Source: Epiperipatus broadwayi
Lineage: Eukaryota; Onychophora; Udeonychophora; Euonychophora; Peripatidae
Assembly: GCA_028023455.1 (NCBI GenBank)
Contig: JAQFVV010013335.1
Coordinates: 62,001-126,000, forward strand
Direction: 5' to 3'
Length of the DNA: 64,000 bases
Shown here one piece after another: positions 1 through 13,474 of this stretch (positions are counted from its first letter, which is position 1; each line of letters begins with the position of its first letter). Both the position numbers and the translations under genes were made by a program. The notes beneath the pieces are model-generated. The model saw only the letters and a list, made by a program, of their open reading frames with translations, did no database searches and was not told the origin of the DNA.

Positions 1-672
1 CTAACTTCATACTAGTAGCTTCCTGGCCATTTTTATTTTCTACACTGCTTGGTGGCTTTGTTTTATCCCTCTATCTTTTCTTTTTTAACTTTAACCACAT
101 GATCTTTTAAACCCTGTTCTTCCAACTCCCTTTGTATTCTCTTCATTTTGTAACCTACTTTACCCTGTCTGTTGTCTGTCTTCCCATATACTCTACTGTT
201 TTTTTCACAACTGCCACCACTATCTTAAGGATATCTATTTCTATTTTTATATCTTCCTTAAATTGGTCATTTCTCTGTTCCCCTTTTTCACACCTCTCTT
301 TCATCTTTAAACATTCTTCTTTTATGTCTTCTATCTTAAAGCCTCTTTCGTGGAACTTCCTATCCCATTTTTCTTCTGACTTCTCTGCTAGTTCCATAAA
401 GCAGATATCCTACCTATCATCTAATTTTCCAATTTTACTTGTCAAATTATCTTCAAAATTTTCTAATCTATCATTTGAGATTTTAAACTTGTCATCCAGT
501 TTTTTCTTCATTTCTAAATATTAACTCTCTAATTTATTGGAATGACACTATTTTTCCATCAATTCTTTCCTGTATTCCATATTCATTTCTTTAATTTGAT
601 CTAACAGGATTTGGAACTTGTCTGGTTCACTGCATTTTGACCCCCCATATTCTTTTTCCTTGTCAGAATCCA
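1..672 (-). pseudogene. Decayed coiled-coil coding fragment, possibly a LINE ORF1
   Basis: Read on the minus strand from an ATG at about 672, this stretch translates into charged, Lys/Glu-rich helical sequence with coiled-coil character, interrupted by several stop codons. The longest open piece (155-397) encodes 80 residues, with runs such as KIEDIKEECLKMKERCEKGE. No catalytic motif is visible. Coiled-coil segments of this kind occur in the first ORF of many LINEs, but nothing here proves that origin. It could equally be the end of an unrelated structural gene cut off by the window edge. The stops make it non-functional as it stands. Confidence 0.35.
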
Positions 673-2032
673 TACTGCTTTGGTTTTATAAAGATTAATA
701 TTATCTGTTTATTGTTTAAATAAGTAATGTCTTTTATTCCTATAATCAATTTAATTAACTTTGGTTTCCAGTTGTATGACCACCAAGAAACTGCACATCA
801 AATCTGCACATTGATCCTCCCTTTCTAATATTATATTCTCTGTTGACTGACCTGCATCTATATCACCCTGCTTCTCATTTCTTCCATATCCATTATTTAC
901 GTACCCATCTATCAATATCTTACATAGTATATGCATATATAATCATAACAAAGTTCCTACTTCAAATTATATACTGATCAATTTTTCTAGAGATCTGACA
1001 GATATTGACAGCAAACAGAATGACTAGCAACTCACAATTCTAAGACAGATAAAGAATTCAGCCACAAGACTATTAGTATACAATGGACTATAAACATCAA
1101 GAGAGCTATCTCAGTTTAATCATCTTAAGCTACCACAATCCTTGATAAAATAATGCAAAACTCTTTGCAATGCCCTGATTCATTCAAGTCTTAAGGGCTG
1201 GAAATATATAAAAATATGCCTTGTTTCCTCTCTTGGGTTCTTAGAGGCATGAAATATCGAAACTATTCCCTGATTCACTAAGTTTTAGGGGTTGAAAATA
1301 TCAAACTATGCCTTGCTCATTTTATAGGAGACTTTGGTACTTGAGATCATGGCATAATTACTTTAACTGCTTCATGATAAACAACAACAAACTAAAATGG
1401 GTTGGAGCAGTGAATGAGATTGAATTAGTCATGAGTTGCATGAACACATTGTATCCTCAAGGCAATGACAAAATGATCCATTCTTCATCAAACTGAAGGT
1501 ATAGCTAACCAAACTCCCACAATCAAATACTCACTCCAATCTCCAAAATCATAGATTTTCTATAACACTACCTCCTCAACTACACATGAAAACTACTATT
1601 TATAACTTATAATCATCAATACTCTTGTCCATATCTCACAGTAATACTTTATTAATAAAAGTAAAAAAAATTAACAGGAACCCTTATTGCTGGTTTAAAC
1701 ATTTACTTAAGTTGTGGTACTTATAATGTCTTAGAACTTAAATACTGGGCTGTTCTGTTTCATGGCTGTACTCATTTATTAACACTAATAAAGAAGTAAA
1801 AGACCAATAAATACTACCATATAACATTTCAATAAGAACACAATGCCAATGTAATTCTATACCAAAAAAAATCTCTTTTTTAACTACTCATCTCAATTTC
1901 TTCTCTATTATGTCTACTCCCAATATCAGATAGACAGCATATCTCACACTCTGTTTACATTGACATAACCTCATTTTTATTTTTTGTTATAATAATAATC
2001 CATGGAAGTATTTGATATATATATATATATAA
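673..2032. other. Non-coding stretch with short degenerate repeats
   Basis: No supported gene. Between about 1165 and 1320 there are three loosely similar segments built around CCCTGATTCA or related words followed by GAAATAT/GAAAATAT, suggesting an old short tandem repeat. The stretch ends in a (TA)n run at 2014-2030, directly before the TGTAACG element. Confidence 0.4.
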
Positions 2033-2315
2033 TGTAACGGTCAGGGTAGATGTAGAGTCTTACTGTATTTGCACTACAAGGTGCCCTTACGCTATTTGAA
2101 CCTGCAAAATTTATATAGTAGGCAGATACATAAGTAAAAATTCAAATTTTACCTATATGTTTTATTCCTACCATCAGCCCATGCCGCTAGCTCAGTAAGA
2201 TGCAGAGATTTATAAAATATAAAATTCTTAAAATATTTTTCAATATTGAAAAAATAAAAGAACCTACTGCCAGTAATAACACGCACAAACATTTATTTAA
2301 ACATATATATAGAGC

Positions 2316-2362
<47 letters not shown>

Positions 2363-3382
2363 ATTTTGAATCATTTTAGTATCACTTTTACTTTAAAATT
2401 TAACTTACATTTTAACTTTGATTTTTGGAATTTAATTTACATTTTAACTTCTATTTTATAAGTTTGCACATATGAGTTTAACATTTTATTAGTGTCGAGT
2501 GTGAATAGACTACATAGATTGCATTTGAAAAGAAAATATTCTATCCCTGATTTAGCCTTAGGCCAAAATTTCACAGTCAAACCAATGCCAATCTATCTGA
2601 TATATTGATGTATTCAATGCAGCATTAATATGACAGCACAATACCATACGGTCAGGAATGCACATCTGAACAGCATGGTTAAGAGAAGAAATTGTGTCTC
2701 ATCCAGTACAGGAATCTTACATCTGTCTGGCAAGAAGAACAATAAAAAACACCATAGGAAAGGATTGTGGTCCTTTTTGCCATCTTATTATCCCATTCCA
2801 TAGGCTAAAGGGGTGATCCAAAAAGCAGGGAATATGTCTGCTTCCAATGGTCAGTACAAAATGGGATTTATTTTGCCCAAGTGCAGCGTATCATGTGATC
2901 CTGCATGTAGCAGACCTCATACTACATTTACTACTGACACCAATATATCTAATTGATTAACCCAATTTAACTATCAAACAAATAACCTAAGATTAACCCT
3001 CACTTAATTAAACTAATATAACTTTACAAATTTATGCAACCATTCACACCTGACTCAAATTTAACATTTATTAAGTTTAGTTTAACAGAAAAAAAAGAAA
3101 TCATAATAAAAACTTATAAGAATAAAAAAATAAATTAATGGAAATGATTTTTTAAAAAAATACATTCACTAAAATAATTAATAAATAATTTAGTCAGATA
3201 GGAAATTCTATTTCTATTTAAATATTGAGAAGTTGAGATTTTATAGTTCTTATTGTTTTCAAATTAATGTTCATTGGAGTTTATAAAGTTTTTACAGTTT
3301 TAAAAAAGTTCATCCCCAGCAGTTGCTTGCAATTTGGGATCCAGCGTTAATTCCCCCAATGTCCTGTGATCCACAATATAGT
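2033..3382 (+). repeat. TGTAACG element copy 1, left part
   Basis: Starts with TGTAACGGTCAGGG immediately after (TA)n. It is highly similar over its whole length to 7545-8830 and, reverse-complemented, to about 38780-40298. It carries no open reading frame of note. A segment at about 2183-2203 resembles a tRNA-type A box (GCTAGCTCAGT), and TTTGAACCT near 2095 resembles an inverted B box, so part of the element may derive from a tRNA-like sequence. The similarity to copy 2 stops at CAATATAG (about 3382) and resumes at 6197, showing that a 2.8-kb segment was inserted here. Confidence 0.75.
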
Positions 3383-4949
3383 GTACCGGTCAAAAGACCC
3401 CACCCACAATAACAACCTAAATTCAAAGTTGGATTCAAATTCAGTCAAACCAAACTGAATTCAAACCCAACTCATGAGCTCAGATCAAATCAATAAATGA
3501 TATAAGTTGACGGTACATGACTATGCACCAAGAAACTAGCTCAATGGATGATGATGATTTGAGACCCCTGATCTGACTTTACGAGTGTACAATAAAATAA
3601 CCAAGAATATTTATAAGTCAACTCATATATGTATGTTTGGGTTGCCAATACAGCCAGTGAGCATTAATATTAAAATAATTATTGAATAATATAGAATGTT
3701 AAAACCCAAATGTGTTAATAGAATGTTTAATAATAATATTTTGTTCAACTTTTATGAATCAGATTATATGGATTACCTCTAGTCTTTAAAAGGAATTTAT
3801 AATTTACAATAAGAATGGCAGTCGTTATTATATGCCAATAACTATTACACAACATTCTAGGAGGATTATATATGTCTATGCCCCAACAAGAAAATAAAGG
3901 TAGATAAAGGTATTCGGCTTTGACAGAAATGATTATTCTAATTCTAAAAAAAATGTGACATTCATTTTCACATTCGTAAATCAATTCACAAAGAGCAAGA
4001 TACATATTTAGGGCATAACTTTAATATTTAATAGAAAACTTACTTAATTATAAATGAATATGCATTTGTTTGACTTTAATAAAATCAATTCATCATGATT
4101 TATAAGCATGAGAGTGGGGCTTTATTTGAACTGAGAAATAATGGTGCTGATGGCTTATGAGCTATGAAAATGAATATGAAAGATATTGGTTTGTCAGTGA
4201 CTTAAGTAGGAGGGTTGCTTGGATTTTAAAAGTATTTCTGCCCTATCAAGGAGATGTGGAACACAGGGAAAGCCAGGCCAGGTCATAGCCATGAACCTTT
4301 GGTGTTCCAATATAAATGAGCAAGTGAGGAAGTGCTTTCTTCCTTTGGAATTAAAGTAATAATAATAATATCACCAAGGACAAGCCTATAAGGCAGGAGG
4401 TGGCTTGTGCCAGCAATGTTCAGAAAAATGATGACTTGGTAATCATTGTGGTTAAATAATAAAACCCATTTTATATAAGGAATGCTCTACGTGATGACCT
4501 GATCAAATTAATTTAAAGTCAAATGAGCGTTAATACAGAAATACTTATCGTAATTATAAAATTATTTTAATTATACCCTAACTATCATGCCCTCCCTGAA
4601 TATTAATAGAAAGTATAAAATTTGAATTAGAATATATTCATTTATTTTTCTCTATCAACCTTTTGCAAAACATTCTAAGATTATAAATATGAATAGATAA
4701 ACATTTGTAAACTAGATACAATAGCTGGGGACATAGGTTAGAAACTGGGCTAATAATTTATTATTAGCCATTAATAAAAATAGCAACATTTAATCCTTCA
4801 ACTCGATAATTAATAGAACTGTACTAAATTAGTTCTATTGGGCAAGAATTACTATAACTTAATATTATATTAGTTTCATGAGGGAATTTTAATGAAAGAG
4901 ATTATTATCAAGTTGAAGTTTTATTAGCATATAATAAAAATAAACGACA

Positions 4950-4986
<37 letters not shown>

Positions 4987-6196
4987 AGGTTAGATAAACG
5001 AACCACCATTGTAAGAAAAAAGAAAGTTAACATAATATTAATTTCAAAGACTAGAGATTAAGATAGAGAATTACTACATAGCATAAATAAAAGAAAATTT
5101 TATACAGATTAATACATTAGGAAATGAGAAGAGCTTTTAACAGTACCTAATTTAAAGGTAGTGTAAATTAAAGTTCGGAAACTGGCCAGAAAGTTACGGT
5201 TCATTAAAGAAATATGTTACCATTCCTTCTGTGGTTGGTTCCTTAGTTTACATGTCAGAGTCCAAGTTGGTTGGAATTTAGGCACACATTTTGTAAATTA
5301 TTTGAACAGCATTTTGATTGACTCCTTTGGCAGCATGATTGGTGTGGGAAAAGTTTAGTTTAGCAGCTACCTTAAAGATATTCTGGGGATTTCAGCCCCA
5401 GCCATCAGACTCCCGAAGTTTAGCCCCTCACCATGATGAAGATACTATTGAAATTCATAATTTAAGACACACATAGATTTTAGTAGCACTTCTTTTAAAA
5501 CAAATATGGCTTCTCTCTCTCCAAACTTTTCCAGGCTATTTATACTGTCCACAGGTTTCCCACCTATTCTAGATGCCTTCAGGATAATGCTTCTTGCATT
5601 ATCAAAATTACAAATTTTGTTAATTGATTTTAGATACATTCCTTCAATAAGGCTTTCAAACTCGTTAACTTTGAATTCATTTTCTAATTAGAAAATGAAT
5701 TTATAAATCTAAAAAAAACGGTTTTAATTAGGAACCATCCTTACATTATAAATTATCTTTTTGCTAATTAATAAAACTTTCCCCATTATCTTTGGAAAAA
5801 GATAATCTGAAAGCTTGTCGAAATAATGTAGCTTTTAATCACTAAAATTTGAACAAACTGTTTAAAAGTAAAATAAAACATTCCCGACGCAATGAAACTT
5901 TATAATGAATATATATATTTAAATATTTATAAATATATATGCACAATCCATGCAGTTATAATATATATAAGTTCATGAATAATTTTATCATGAATTTATT
6001 AATGACATTGATTAGTTTAAATGTCAAACTAGTTAGTTTTAACACACATTTATGACCCTGTTTTTTAAGGAAATTAGCATGTATTGAACGTATAAAGCCC
6101 CATTGTTTTCGGAAATTTATGGTTAGTACTAGGGCTTGAAGTGGGCTACATGTGAGATATTATGAAGCTAGGATTGAACTTAGATCCGACTGTTTC
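3383..6196. mobile_element. Unclassified 2.8-kb insertion in TGTAACG copy 1
   Basis: Copy 2 (near 8830) and the inverted copy (near 38760) are continuous at the position where this segment interrupts copy 1, so it is an insertion or a series of insertions. Its edges read ATAG|TG... and ...CA|ATAG, consistent with a 4-bp target duplication and TG/CA termini. I find no matching terminal repeats and no coding domain inside. It contains GGATGATGATGATT at about 3545, like an RTE/SINE tail, and a (TA)n run at 4952-4982. A word near 6163-6175 resembles an inverted tRNA B box. It may be a non-autonomous LTR-like element or a composite. Confidence 0.5.
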
Positions 6197-6834
6197 AATA
6201 GGAAAACAATGTCATTTCTTTTTTATAGAAAACCAAAGGAATTGAAAGTGTGTCTTTCAATCCCTTCTTCTTCAACTGACTCTACACTAATACATATAGC
6301 ACATCTGTACTGTCACATTTCTATCTTCTCTTTTTTCTCCTTTTTTCAAAACTTTTCCTTTTATTGTAAACTTTCAGATCCAGTGGACATTATATCATGA
6401 TGATGATGATCTTTAAATTGAGGTCCGTTTTCTGAGGGATTTCTTCTATTGGCTATTAGTTTCTATTGTTTTTCTCTCCTATCTGACCTTTACTTATACA
6501 TTTTGAAATGCCCAAGGGCTAGCTTACTTTTAACTAATTAAAATAATCATTTCCATTTTACAATAGCATTAATTAATTTATTGTACATTTTTTTTATCTT
6601 TAAATCTTTCAAGTTTTTTTCTTAATATTTAGTTTTAAAACTTTTTTCTTTTTTTAATAAAGTTCTCTTTTAATAATTTTTCATCTGTGCGATTTTATAT
6701 ATATATATATAAAGCTTAAATGACTTTTAACTTTCAATTTTTAATTGTTAAAAAAGAAGTTTTTATTTGCGAAATTTTATTTTTAATGTCTAATTTTTAA
6801 AATAAATAATGTAACAGTGTGTGTTCCCATTACA
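6197..6834 (+). repeat. TGTAACG element copy 1, right part
   Basis: Aligns with 8831-9340 joined to 11912-12019 and 13483-13507 of copy 2. Unlike copy 2, it has neither the RTE nor the foldback insertion, so it records the empty target sites of both. It ends in TGTAAC, a short loop, then CATTACA: a degenerate version of the terminal hairpin seen in the other copies. Confidence 0.75.
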
Positions 6835-7544
6835 TGTCAGTAAACTTGCTTAAAAAATAAACAAAAAAAATATTTTACTTAGGGTTAGGAATTATGGTAC
6901 ACGATTAACGAAAATTTATAAAGACATTCGGTTAGTAATTTTACAAAAAGACTATATACAAAAAAAAATGTTGACTATCATTTTCCTATGAACCATCTAA
7001 ATTTATGCCACCTCCCCCCAAGAGTTCCTTTTTCTCTACATTTTATTTTTAAATACACAGCATGACAAGCAAATTATTAATTTAGTAAGGTTGCATTGAA
7101 ATAAATACGTTTTAAGAGATAATGGGTTTGTACGTGTATATTTGTAGCACAATTATATACACAACCAACATATTTATGGTTAATTGAAATGCTTAAATAG
7201 GGTTACACTGAAGTAAATTCCCAAAGGACACTTATCGTAAGGTATCACATTTACAATCATAAACTTATGTGGCTATGTGCGCCTATACACATTAAAGCAT
7301 AATATATATTAACACACACAAAAAAACTTATATTAATTGCAACCTTTTGACTTTTTTTAAAAAAAATTAGTTTTAAAATTATTAATATTTTTTCTATCTC
7401 ATTTTTAATATATGTGCTATTTTTGACTGGCAGTGCTTTTATAAAATTTAATAGTATACGGTAGATAAAAATATTTCATTAAAAAAATTTACTCAGGGTA
7501 CTTGTGGTTAAAGTGGATCAGTCCACATTGGGTGGCCAATTATA
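6835..7544. other. Non-coding spacer between TGTAACG copies 1 and 2
   Basis: AT-rich sequence with no supported gene and no repeat partner that I could see in the window. Confidence 0.5.
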
Positions 7545-9340
7545 ATGGTCAGGGTAGATGTAGAGTCTTACTGTATCTGCACTACAGGGTGCCACCAGGC
7601 TATTTGAACCTGGAAAATGTATATAGTAGGCAGATATGTAAGTTAAGATTCAAATTTTACATATATATTTTATTCCGACCATCAGCCCATGCCACTAGCT
7701 CAGTGAGATGCAGAGATTTATAAAATATAAATTCTTAAAATATTTTTCAATATTAAAAAAATAAAAGAAGCCACTGCCAGTAATAACACACACAAACATT
7801 TATTTAAACATATATATAATATTTTCAATCATTTTAGTACCACTTTTATTTTAAAATTTAACTTACATTTTAACTTTGATTTTTGGAATTTAATTTATGT
7901 TTTAACTTTTATTTTATAAGTTTGCACAGATGAGTTTAATATTTTATTAGTGTCAAGTATGAATAGACTACATAGATTGCATTTCAAAAAAAAATATTCT
8001 ATCCCTGATTTAACCTTAGGCCAAAAGTTTGCAGTCAAACCAATGCCAATCTGATATATCGATGTATTCAATGCAGCATGAATATGACAGCACAATACCA
8101 TACTGTCAGGAATGCACATCTGAACAGCATGGTTAAGAGAAAAAATTGTCTCTCATCCAGTACAGGAATGTTACTTCTGTCTGGCAAGATGAACAATAAA
8201 AAACTCCATAGGAAAGGATTGTGGTCCTTTTTGCCATCTTACTATCCCATTTCTTAGGCTAAAGGGGTGATCCAAGGAGCAGGGAATACATCTGCCTCCA
8301 ATGGTCAGTATGAAATGGGACTTATTTTGCCCAAGTGTGGTATATCATGTGATCATGCATGTAGTGGACCTACTATATTTACTACATACACCAATATATC
8401 TAATCGATTAATCCAATTTAACTATGAAACAAATAACCTAAGATTAACCCTCCCTTAATTAAACTAATATAACTTTACAAATCTATGCAGTCATTCATGC
8501 CTGACTTAAATTTAACATTTATTAAGTTTAGTTTAACAGAAAAAAAAGAAATCATAATAAAAACTTAAAAGAACAAAAAAATAAATTAATGGAAATGATT
8601 TTTAAAAAAATACATTCACTAAAATAATTAATAAATAATTTAGTCAGACAGGAAATTCTACTTCTATTTGAATATTGAGAAGTTTAGAATTTATAGTTCT
8701 TATTGTTTTTAAATTAATATTCATTGGAGTTCATAAAGTTCTTCCAGTTTTAAAAAAGTTCATCCTCAACAGTTGCTTGCAATTTGGGATCCAGTGTTAA
8801 TTCCCCCGATGTCCTGTGGTCTGCAATATAGGAAAATGATGCCATTTCTTTTTTATATAGAAAACTGAAGGAATTGAAAGTGTGTCTTTCAATCCCTTCT
8901 TCTTCAACTCTCTCTGCACTAATACATATAGCACATCTCTTCTGTCACATTTCTATCTTCTCTTTTTTTCTCCTTTTTTCCAAACTTTTCCTTTTATTCT
9001 AAACTTTCGGATCCAATGGACATTATGTCTTGACGATGATGATCTTTTCATTGAGGTCCGTTTCCTGACAGATTTCTTTTATTAGCTATTAGTTTCTATT
9101 GGTTTTTTCTCTCTCCTATCTGACCTTTACTTATACATTTTGAAATGCCCAAGGGCTAGCTTACTTTTAATGAATTACAATAATCATTTTCATTTTACAA
9201 TAGCATTAATTAATTTATTGTACATTCTTTTTATCTTCAAAACTTTCAAGTTTTTTTCTTAATATTTACTTTTAAAACTCTTTCTTTTTTTAATAAAGTT
9301 TTCTTTTAATAATTTTTTATCTGTGCGATTTATATATATA
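7545..9340 (+). repeat. TGTAACG element copy 2, left segment
   Basis: Nearly the same sequence as 2033-3382 followed directly by 6197-6700, showing the uninterrupted order of the element. The first bases of the terminus are damaged: GGTCAGGG follows TAAT without the GTAAC seen in copy 1. The segment ends at the (TA)n run where the RTE retrotransposon inserted. Confidence 0.75.
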
Positions 9341-11912
9341 TCATCATCAACCATTATCAATCCACTGCAGGATGAAGGTCTCTCCAAGTTTAATCCATCT
9401 TCTCTGATCTTTAGGTTCTCTTCTCCACAACACCCCTGCACATTTTCTTATTTCATCCATCCATCTCACATGTGGTCTCTTTCTGGGTCTTTTACAATCT
9501 CTTGGAATCCAGTTTAAAATTTCATTGTCCATCTATTATCATCTCTTCTAGCAATATGTCCAGCCCAACTCCATTTCAATCTTTTAATTTTTTCAATAAG
9601 GTCAGTAACACCTGTTTGTTGTCTTACCCATACATTGCGTTTTCGATCTCTTCTTGTTACTCCCAACATACATCTCTCCATACTCCTTTGAGTGGTCTGA
9701 AGTCTCTGCAATGCTCTTCTATTAAGTGTCCAAGTCTCAGATCCATAAGTAAGAACTGGTAAAACACATTTGTTAAAAACCATCCTTTTCAAACACATAG
9801 GCATATTTCCTTTTAGTATCAAGTTATTTCTACCAAAAGCACTCCAACCAAGTTTAATTCTATGATTAATTTCCTCCATTATGTTTCCATCTGTATTAAT
9901 AATCTGACCAAGGTATTTGTAACTGTTACCTTCTTCTAATTCTTCATAATCAATCTTTATTTTCATATTTTGAGCAAATTGATTAAACATTACTTTAGTC
10001 TTTTTAACATTTATCTTTAGTCCTACTTTTCTACTTTCATCTGCTAACTCCTGCAACATTTCCTGCAGCTCTGAAGCATTATTTGCAAAAACAACTACAT
10101 CATCTGCGAAATCTAAATGACTTAAATACTCTCCATTTACTTTCACTCCTTTAGTTTCCCATTTTAATCCACAAAATACTTCTTGCAGCACTGCTGTAAA
10201 GAGTTTTGGAGATATGGAGTCACCTTGTCTTACACCTTTCTCAATGTTGATTTTTCCAGTATCATTATGTAATTTAATTGTTGCTGTTGCATTTTTATAA
10301 ATATTCTTTAAAATATGACAATATCCTGGATCTATACCTTGATGATCCAATGCTTTAATCACTGAAGAAATGTGTATAGAATCGAATGCCTTTTCATAAT
10401 CTACAAATCCAAAACATAATGACAACTCATATTCGTTTGTCCTTTCTATGACTTCTCTCAATACCTGGATATGATCTATTGTACTAAAACCACTTTTAAA
10501 TCCAGCTTGTTCTCTTGGTTGGTGGAAATCCAAAGTTCTCTGTAGACGAGTTGTAATTGTCTTGGTAAAAATTTTATATAAAACTGATAAAAGGCTGATA
10601 GGTCTGTAATTTCTAATATCTTCTTTATCACCTTTTTTAAATATTAATATTATTACTGCATTCTTCCAATCTTCCGGTACATCTTTATCATTTAGACATT
10701 TGGTATACAACTTTGCTAAAATTGTTTCTATTTCTTCACCTGCTTCTTTTAATATATCAATTATAATTCCATCACTTCCTGGAGCCTTTCCTTTCTTCAT
10801 ACACTTAATTGCATGTCTCACTTCTTCATTTAAAATTCTGGGCAATTCGGAAGATGTAATAGATATAGGAGGTACTTGTTCTTTATTACTATATAATTCT
10901 TGATAAAAATCTTTTACCAATTTCATGATGTCATCTCTCTTTTTAGTAATAATTCCATCTTTTTTTCTTATTGCAGATATAAATTTCCTACTAATACCAA
11001 AATGTTGTTTAACATTTTTGAGACTTTTATTTTCTTCTACAGTTTTCCTTGCTATTTCACAGTTATACTTTCTTATATCATTTTCAACTCTTTTCCGTAC
11101 CATTTTACAAAATTCGAGATATTCAATTCTTTTTAATACATCATTTTTGTATATCTTCATATTCCTTCTTTTCTTCATAAATTCTCTAGTCTCAGTAGAA
11201 ATTTTATTAGTCAATTGCTGCTTTTTTCTACCAGCTATGTTTGTTACAGTTTTTAAAAGTGTATCAGTTATTTTCATATTAATTTCATTCAAATCTGTAT
11301 CATGTTCAAAATCTCCTAACACTTGAAACCTATTTGTAAGTTCTAATTTAAATTCATTAGAATGTTTCTGAAGATTAGGAATATCAATTGTAAATATTGT
11401 TTTTCTTAATAATTTTTGTCTTTCTAGTTTTACATTAACACGTAACTTACACCTTACTAATCGATGATCGCTTCCTGTGTTAAATTTATTAAGAACATTA
11501 CAATCTTGAAATATGTATTTTCTATTAGTCAAAATATAATCCAATTCTGCTGTACCTTCATTTGGATGCTTCCATGTCCATTTCCTTTTAACATTTTTCT
11601 CAAAAAATGAATTCATAATATAAAGTTTTTCTTTTTCTGCAAACTCCACAAGTCTATGTCCTCTCTCATTTCTATTACCATAACCAAAATTACCTACAGC
11701 AATTTCATCTTTCATTTGTCTACCAATTCTAGCATTAAAGTCTCCCATAACAATTTTAAAATGTTGTTTACTCTGATCAAAAGCCTTTTGTACATCCATA
11801 TAAAAATCTTCTACTACTTCATCACTATGAGAACTTGTTGGGGCATAAACCTGAATTATCTGCATTTGGTATCTGCTATTAAGTTGTATAACTAATCTTG
11901 CCACTCTGTCCG
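9341..11912 (-). mobile_element. 5'-truncated RTE-clade LINE inserted in TGTAACG copy 2
   Basis: A minus-strand LINE whose 3' end is ATC-rich (ATCATCATC on +, i.e. GATGATGAT as the element's tail), as expected for RTE/BovB-type elements. It is flanked on both sides by TATATATA, which is the target sequence seen uninterrupted at the matching position of copy 1 (about 6700). The 5' end is cut inside the endonuclease domain, the usual outcome of incomplete reverse transcription. Confidence 0.9.
9347..11911 (-). pseudogene. RTE endonuclease/reverse transcriptase, truncated and frameshifted
   Basis: The long frame (9514-11949) has 811 codons, but about the first 12 come from flanking DNA; element sequence starts at SDRVARLV. 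Visible parts in order: an APE-type endonuclease lacking its N-terminus (GDFN near residue 69, SDHRLVR near 160); a charged linker; and reverse transcriptase with KAPGSDGI (about 387), YRPISLL (about 448), VDYEKAFDSI (about 516), GVRQGDSISP (about 572) and the catalytic FADD (about 614). A one-base loss near 9520 causes a stop; the conserved C-terminal tail continues in another frame (9347-9532, RPRKRPHVRWMDEIRK). RTE proteins are normally around 1000 residues. Catalytic RT residues are intact, so decay is recent, but without its N-terminal endonuclease the copy cannot be autonomous. Confidence 0.9.
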
Positions 11913-12019
11913 ATATATATATAAAGTTTAAATGACTTTTAACTTTCAATTTTTAATTGTTAATCAAGAAGTTTTTATTTGTGAACTTTTATTTTTAATG
12001 TCTAATTTTTAAAATAAAT
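11912..12019 (+). repeat. TGTAACG element copy 2, middle segment
   Basis: Resumes the TGTAACG sequence after the RTE insertion, matching 6712-6814 of copy 1. It ends with AAATAAAT (12012-12019), the left copy of the 8-bp target duplication of the foldback element. Confidence 0.75.
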
Positions 12020-13474
12020 GGTAAAACTGACTTGTAGTAGACTTGACACTTCACCCTCTATTTTTAAAAAACTTAACTATTTTCCCCCACTAATTGTATC
12101 CTACTTTAATCAGTGTATGTAACTATATCTAACTATAAATGTTAATAATAAAAAAAAAATTAAAAAAAACTTACATTTTCATGCGTAGTTTTCACTTCTA
12201 GTGGTCTTTGCTGTATATATAACTGTAAATAAATAAACCAAATGAATCCAACTTTAATCAGTTTATCTAACAATAAGTAAACTATGTCTAAATATAAATA
12301 TTAGTAATAATAAAATGTAATAAAACGTACATTTTAATGTGTACTTTTCACTTGGAATGTATATCTAGTGGTCTTTACTGTATATATAACTATAAATAAA
12401 TAAAGTATATTAACTATAAATGTTTTTATATATAGATGAATAAATAAAAAAAAGAACTTACATTTCCTGCAGGCAGAATCCGTGTTTCAAACTATGTTAT
12501 TCTCACTATGTAATTGCAAAGTATATCTAACTATAAATGTATTTTTTACATGAAGATTAATAAATAAAATGTAATAAAACTTACATTTTTATGCTCTATT
12601 TAGAGAAGATAAGTGTCACCAATAAAGTCCCTACTCTCAAAATTATTAACTACTTTTGTCATGGGTAATTGTTGCCGCGTGTAATTCCCCCTCTCCCACC
12701 ATCCATTTACTTTTTTGCCGAAAAAAGATTCAAATCAATGTTAAAAATAAGCATGTCAAATTGTGAACAATTGTTTTAACATTGATTTGAATCTTTTTTT
12801 GGCAAAAAAGTAAATGGACAGTGAAGGGGGGGGGGAATTACATGCGGCAAAAATTACACATGACAAAAGTAATTCATAATTTTGGCAGTAGGGACTTTAT
12901 TGGTGACACTTATCTTCTCTAAATAGAGCATAAAAATGTAAGTTTTATTACATTTTATTTCTTAAACTTCATGTAAAAATACATTTATAGTTAGATATAC
13001 TTTGCAATTACATAGTGAGAATAACATAGTTCGAAACACGGATTCTGCCTGCAGGAAATGTAAGTTCTTTTTTTTTTATTTATTCATCTTTATGTAAAAA
13101 CATTTATAGTTAATATACTTTATTTATTTATAGTTATATATACAGTAAAGACCGCTAGATATACATTCCAAGTGAAAAGTATGCATAAAAATGTAAGTTT
13201 TATTACATTTTTTATTAATATTTATATTTAGACATAGTTTAATTATTGTTAGATAAACTGATTAAAGTTACAGTTATATATACAGCAAAGACCACTAGAA
13301 GTGAAAACTATGCATGAAAATGTAACTTTTTTTTAATTTTTTTTTATTAACATTTATACTTAGATATAGTTACATAAACTGATTAAAGGTGGATACAGTT
13401 AGTGGGGAAAAAAGTAGTTAAGTTTTTTAAAAATAGAGGGCGAAGTGTCGAGACCGCTATAAGTCAGTTTTACC
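12020..13474. mobile_element. Long-TIR foldback DNA transposon, non-autonomous
   Basis: Two arms of roughly 700 bp are inverted copies of each other around a centre near 12750. The ends are GGTAAAACTGACTT and AAGTCAGTTTTACC. The element is flanked by AAATAAAT at 12012-12019 and 13475-13482, and copy 1 of the host repeat has this word once at the same place (about 6803), so the 8-bp target duplication is directly supported. The arms contain imperfect subrepeats including CTTACATTTT, TAGTGGTCTTT and ACTATAAATG. No coding sequence. An 8-bp duplication fits hAT, P, Merlin or Mutator-like families; very long inverted repeats favour a Mutator-like foldback, but I cannot assign it. Confidence 0.85.

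Noticed and set aside
9323-9762. Plus-strand ORFs overlapping the RTE element
   Set aside because: They are antisense shadows of the RTE coding sequence and its tail.
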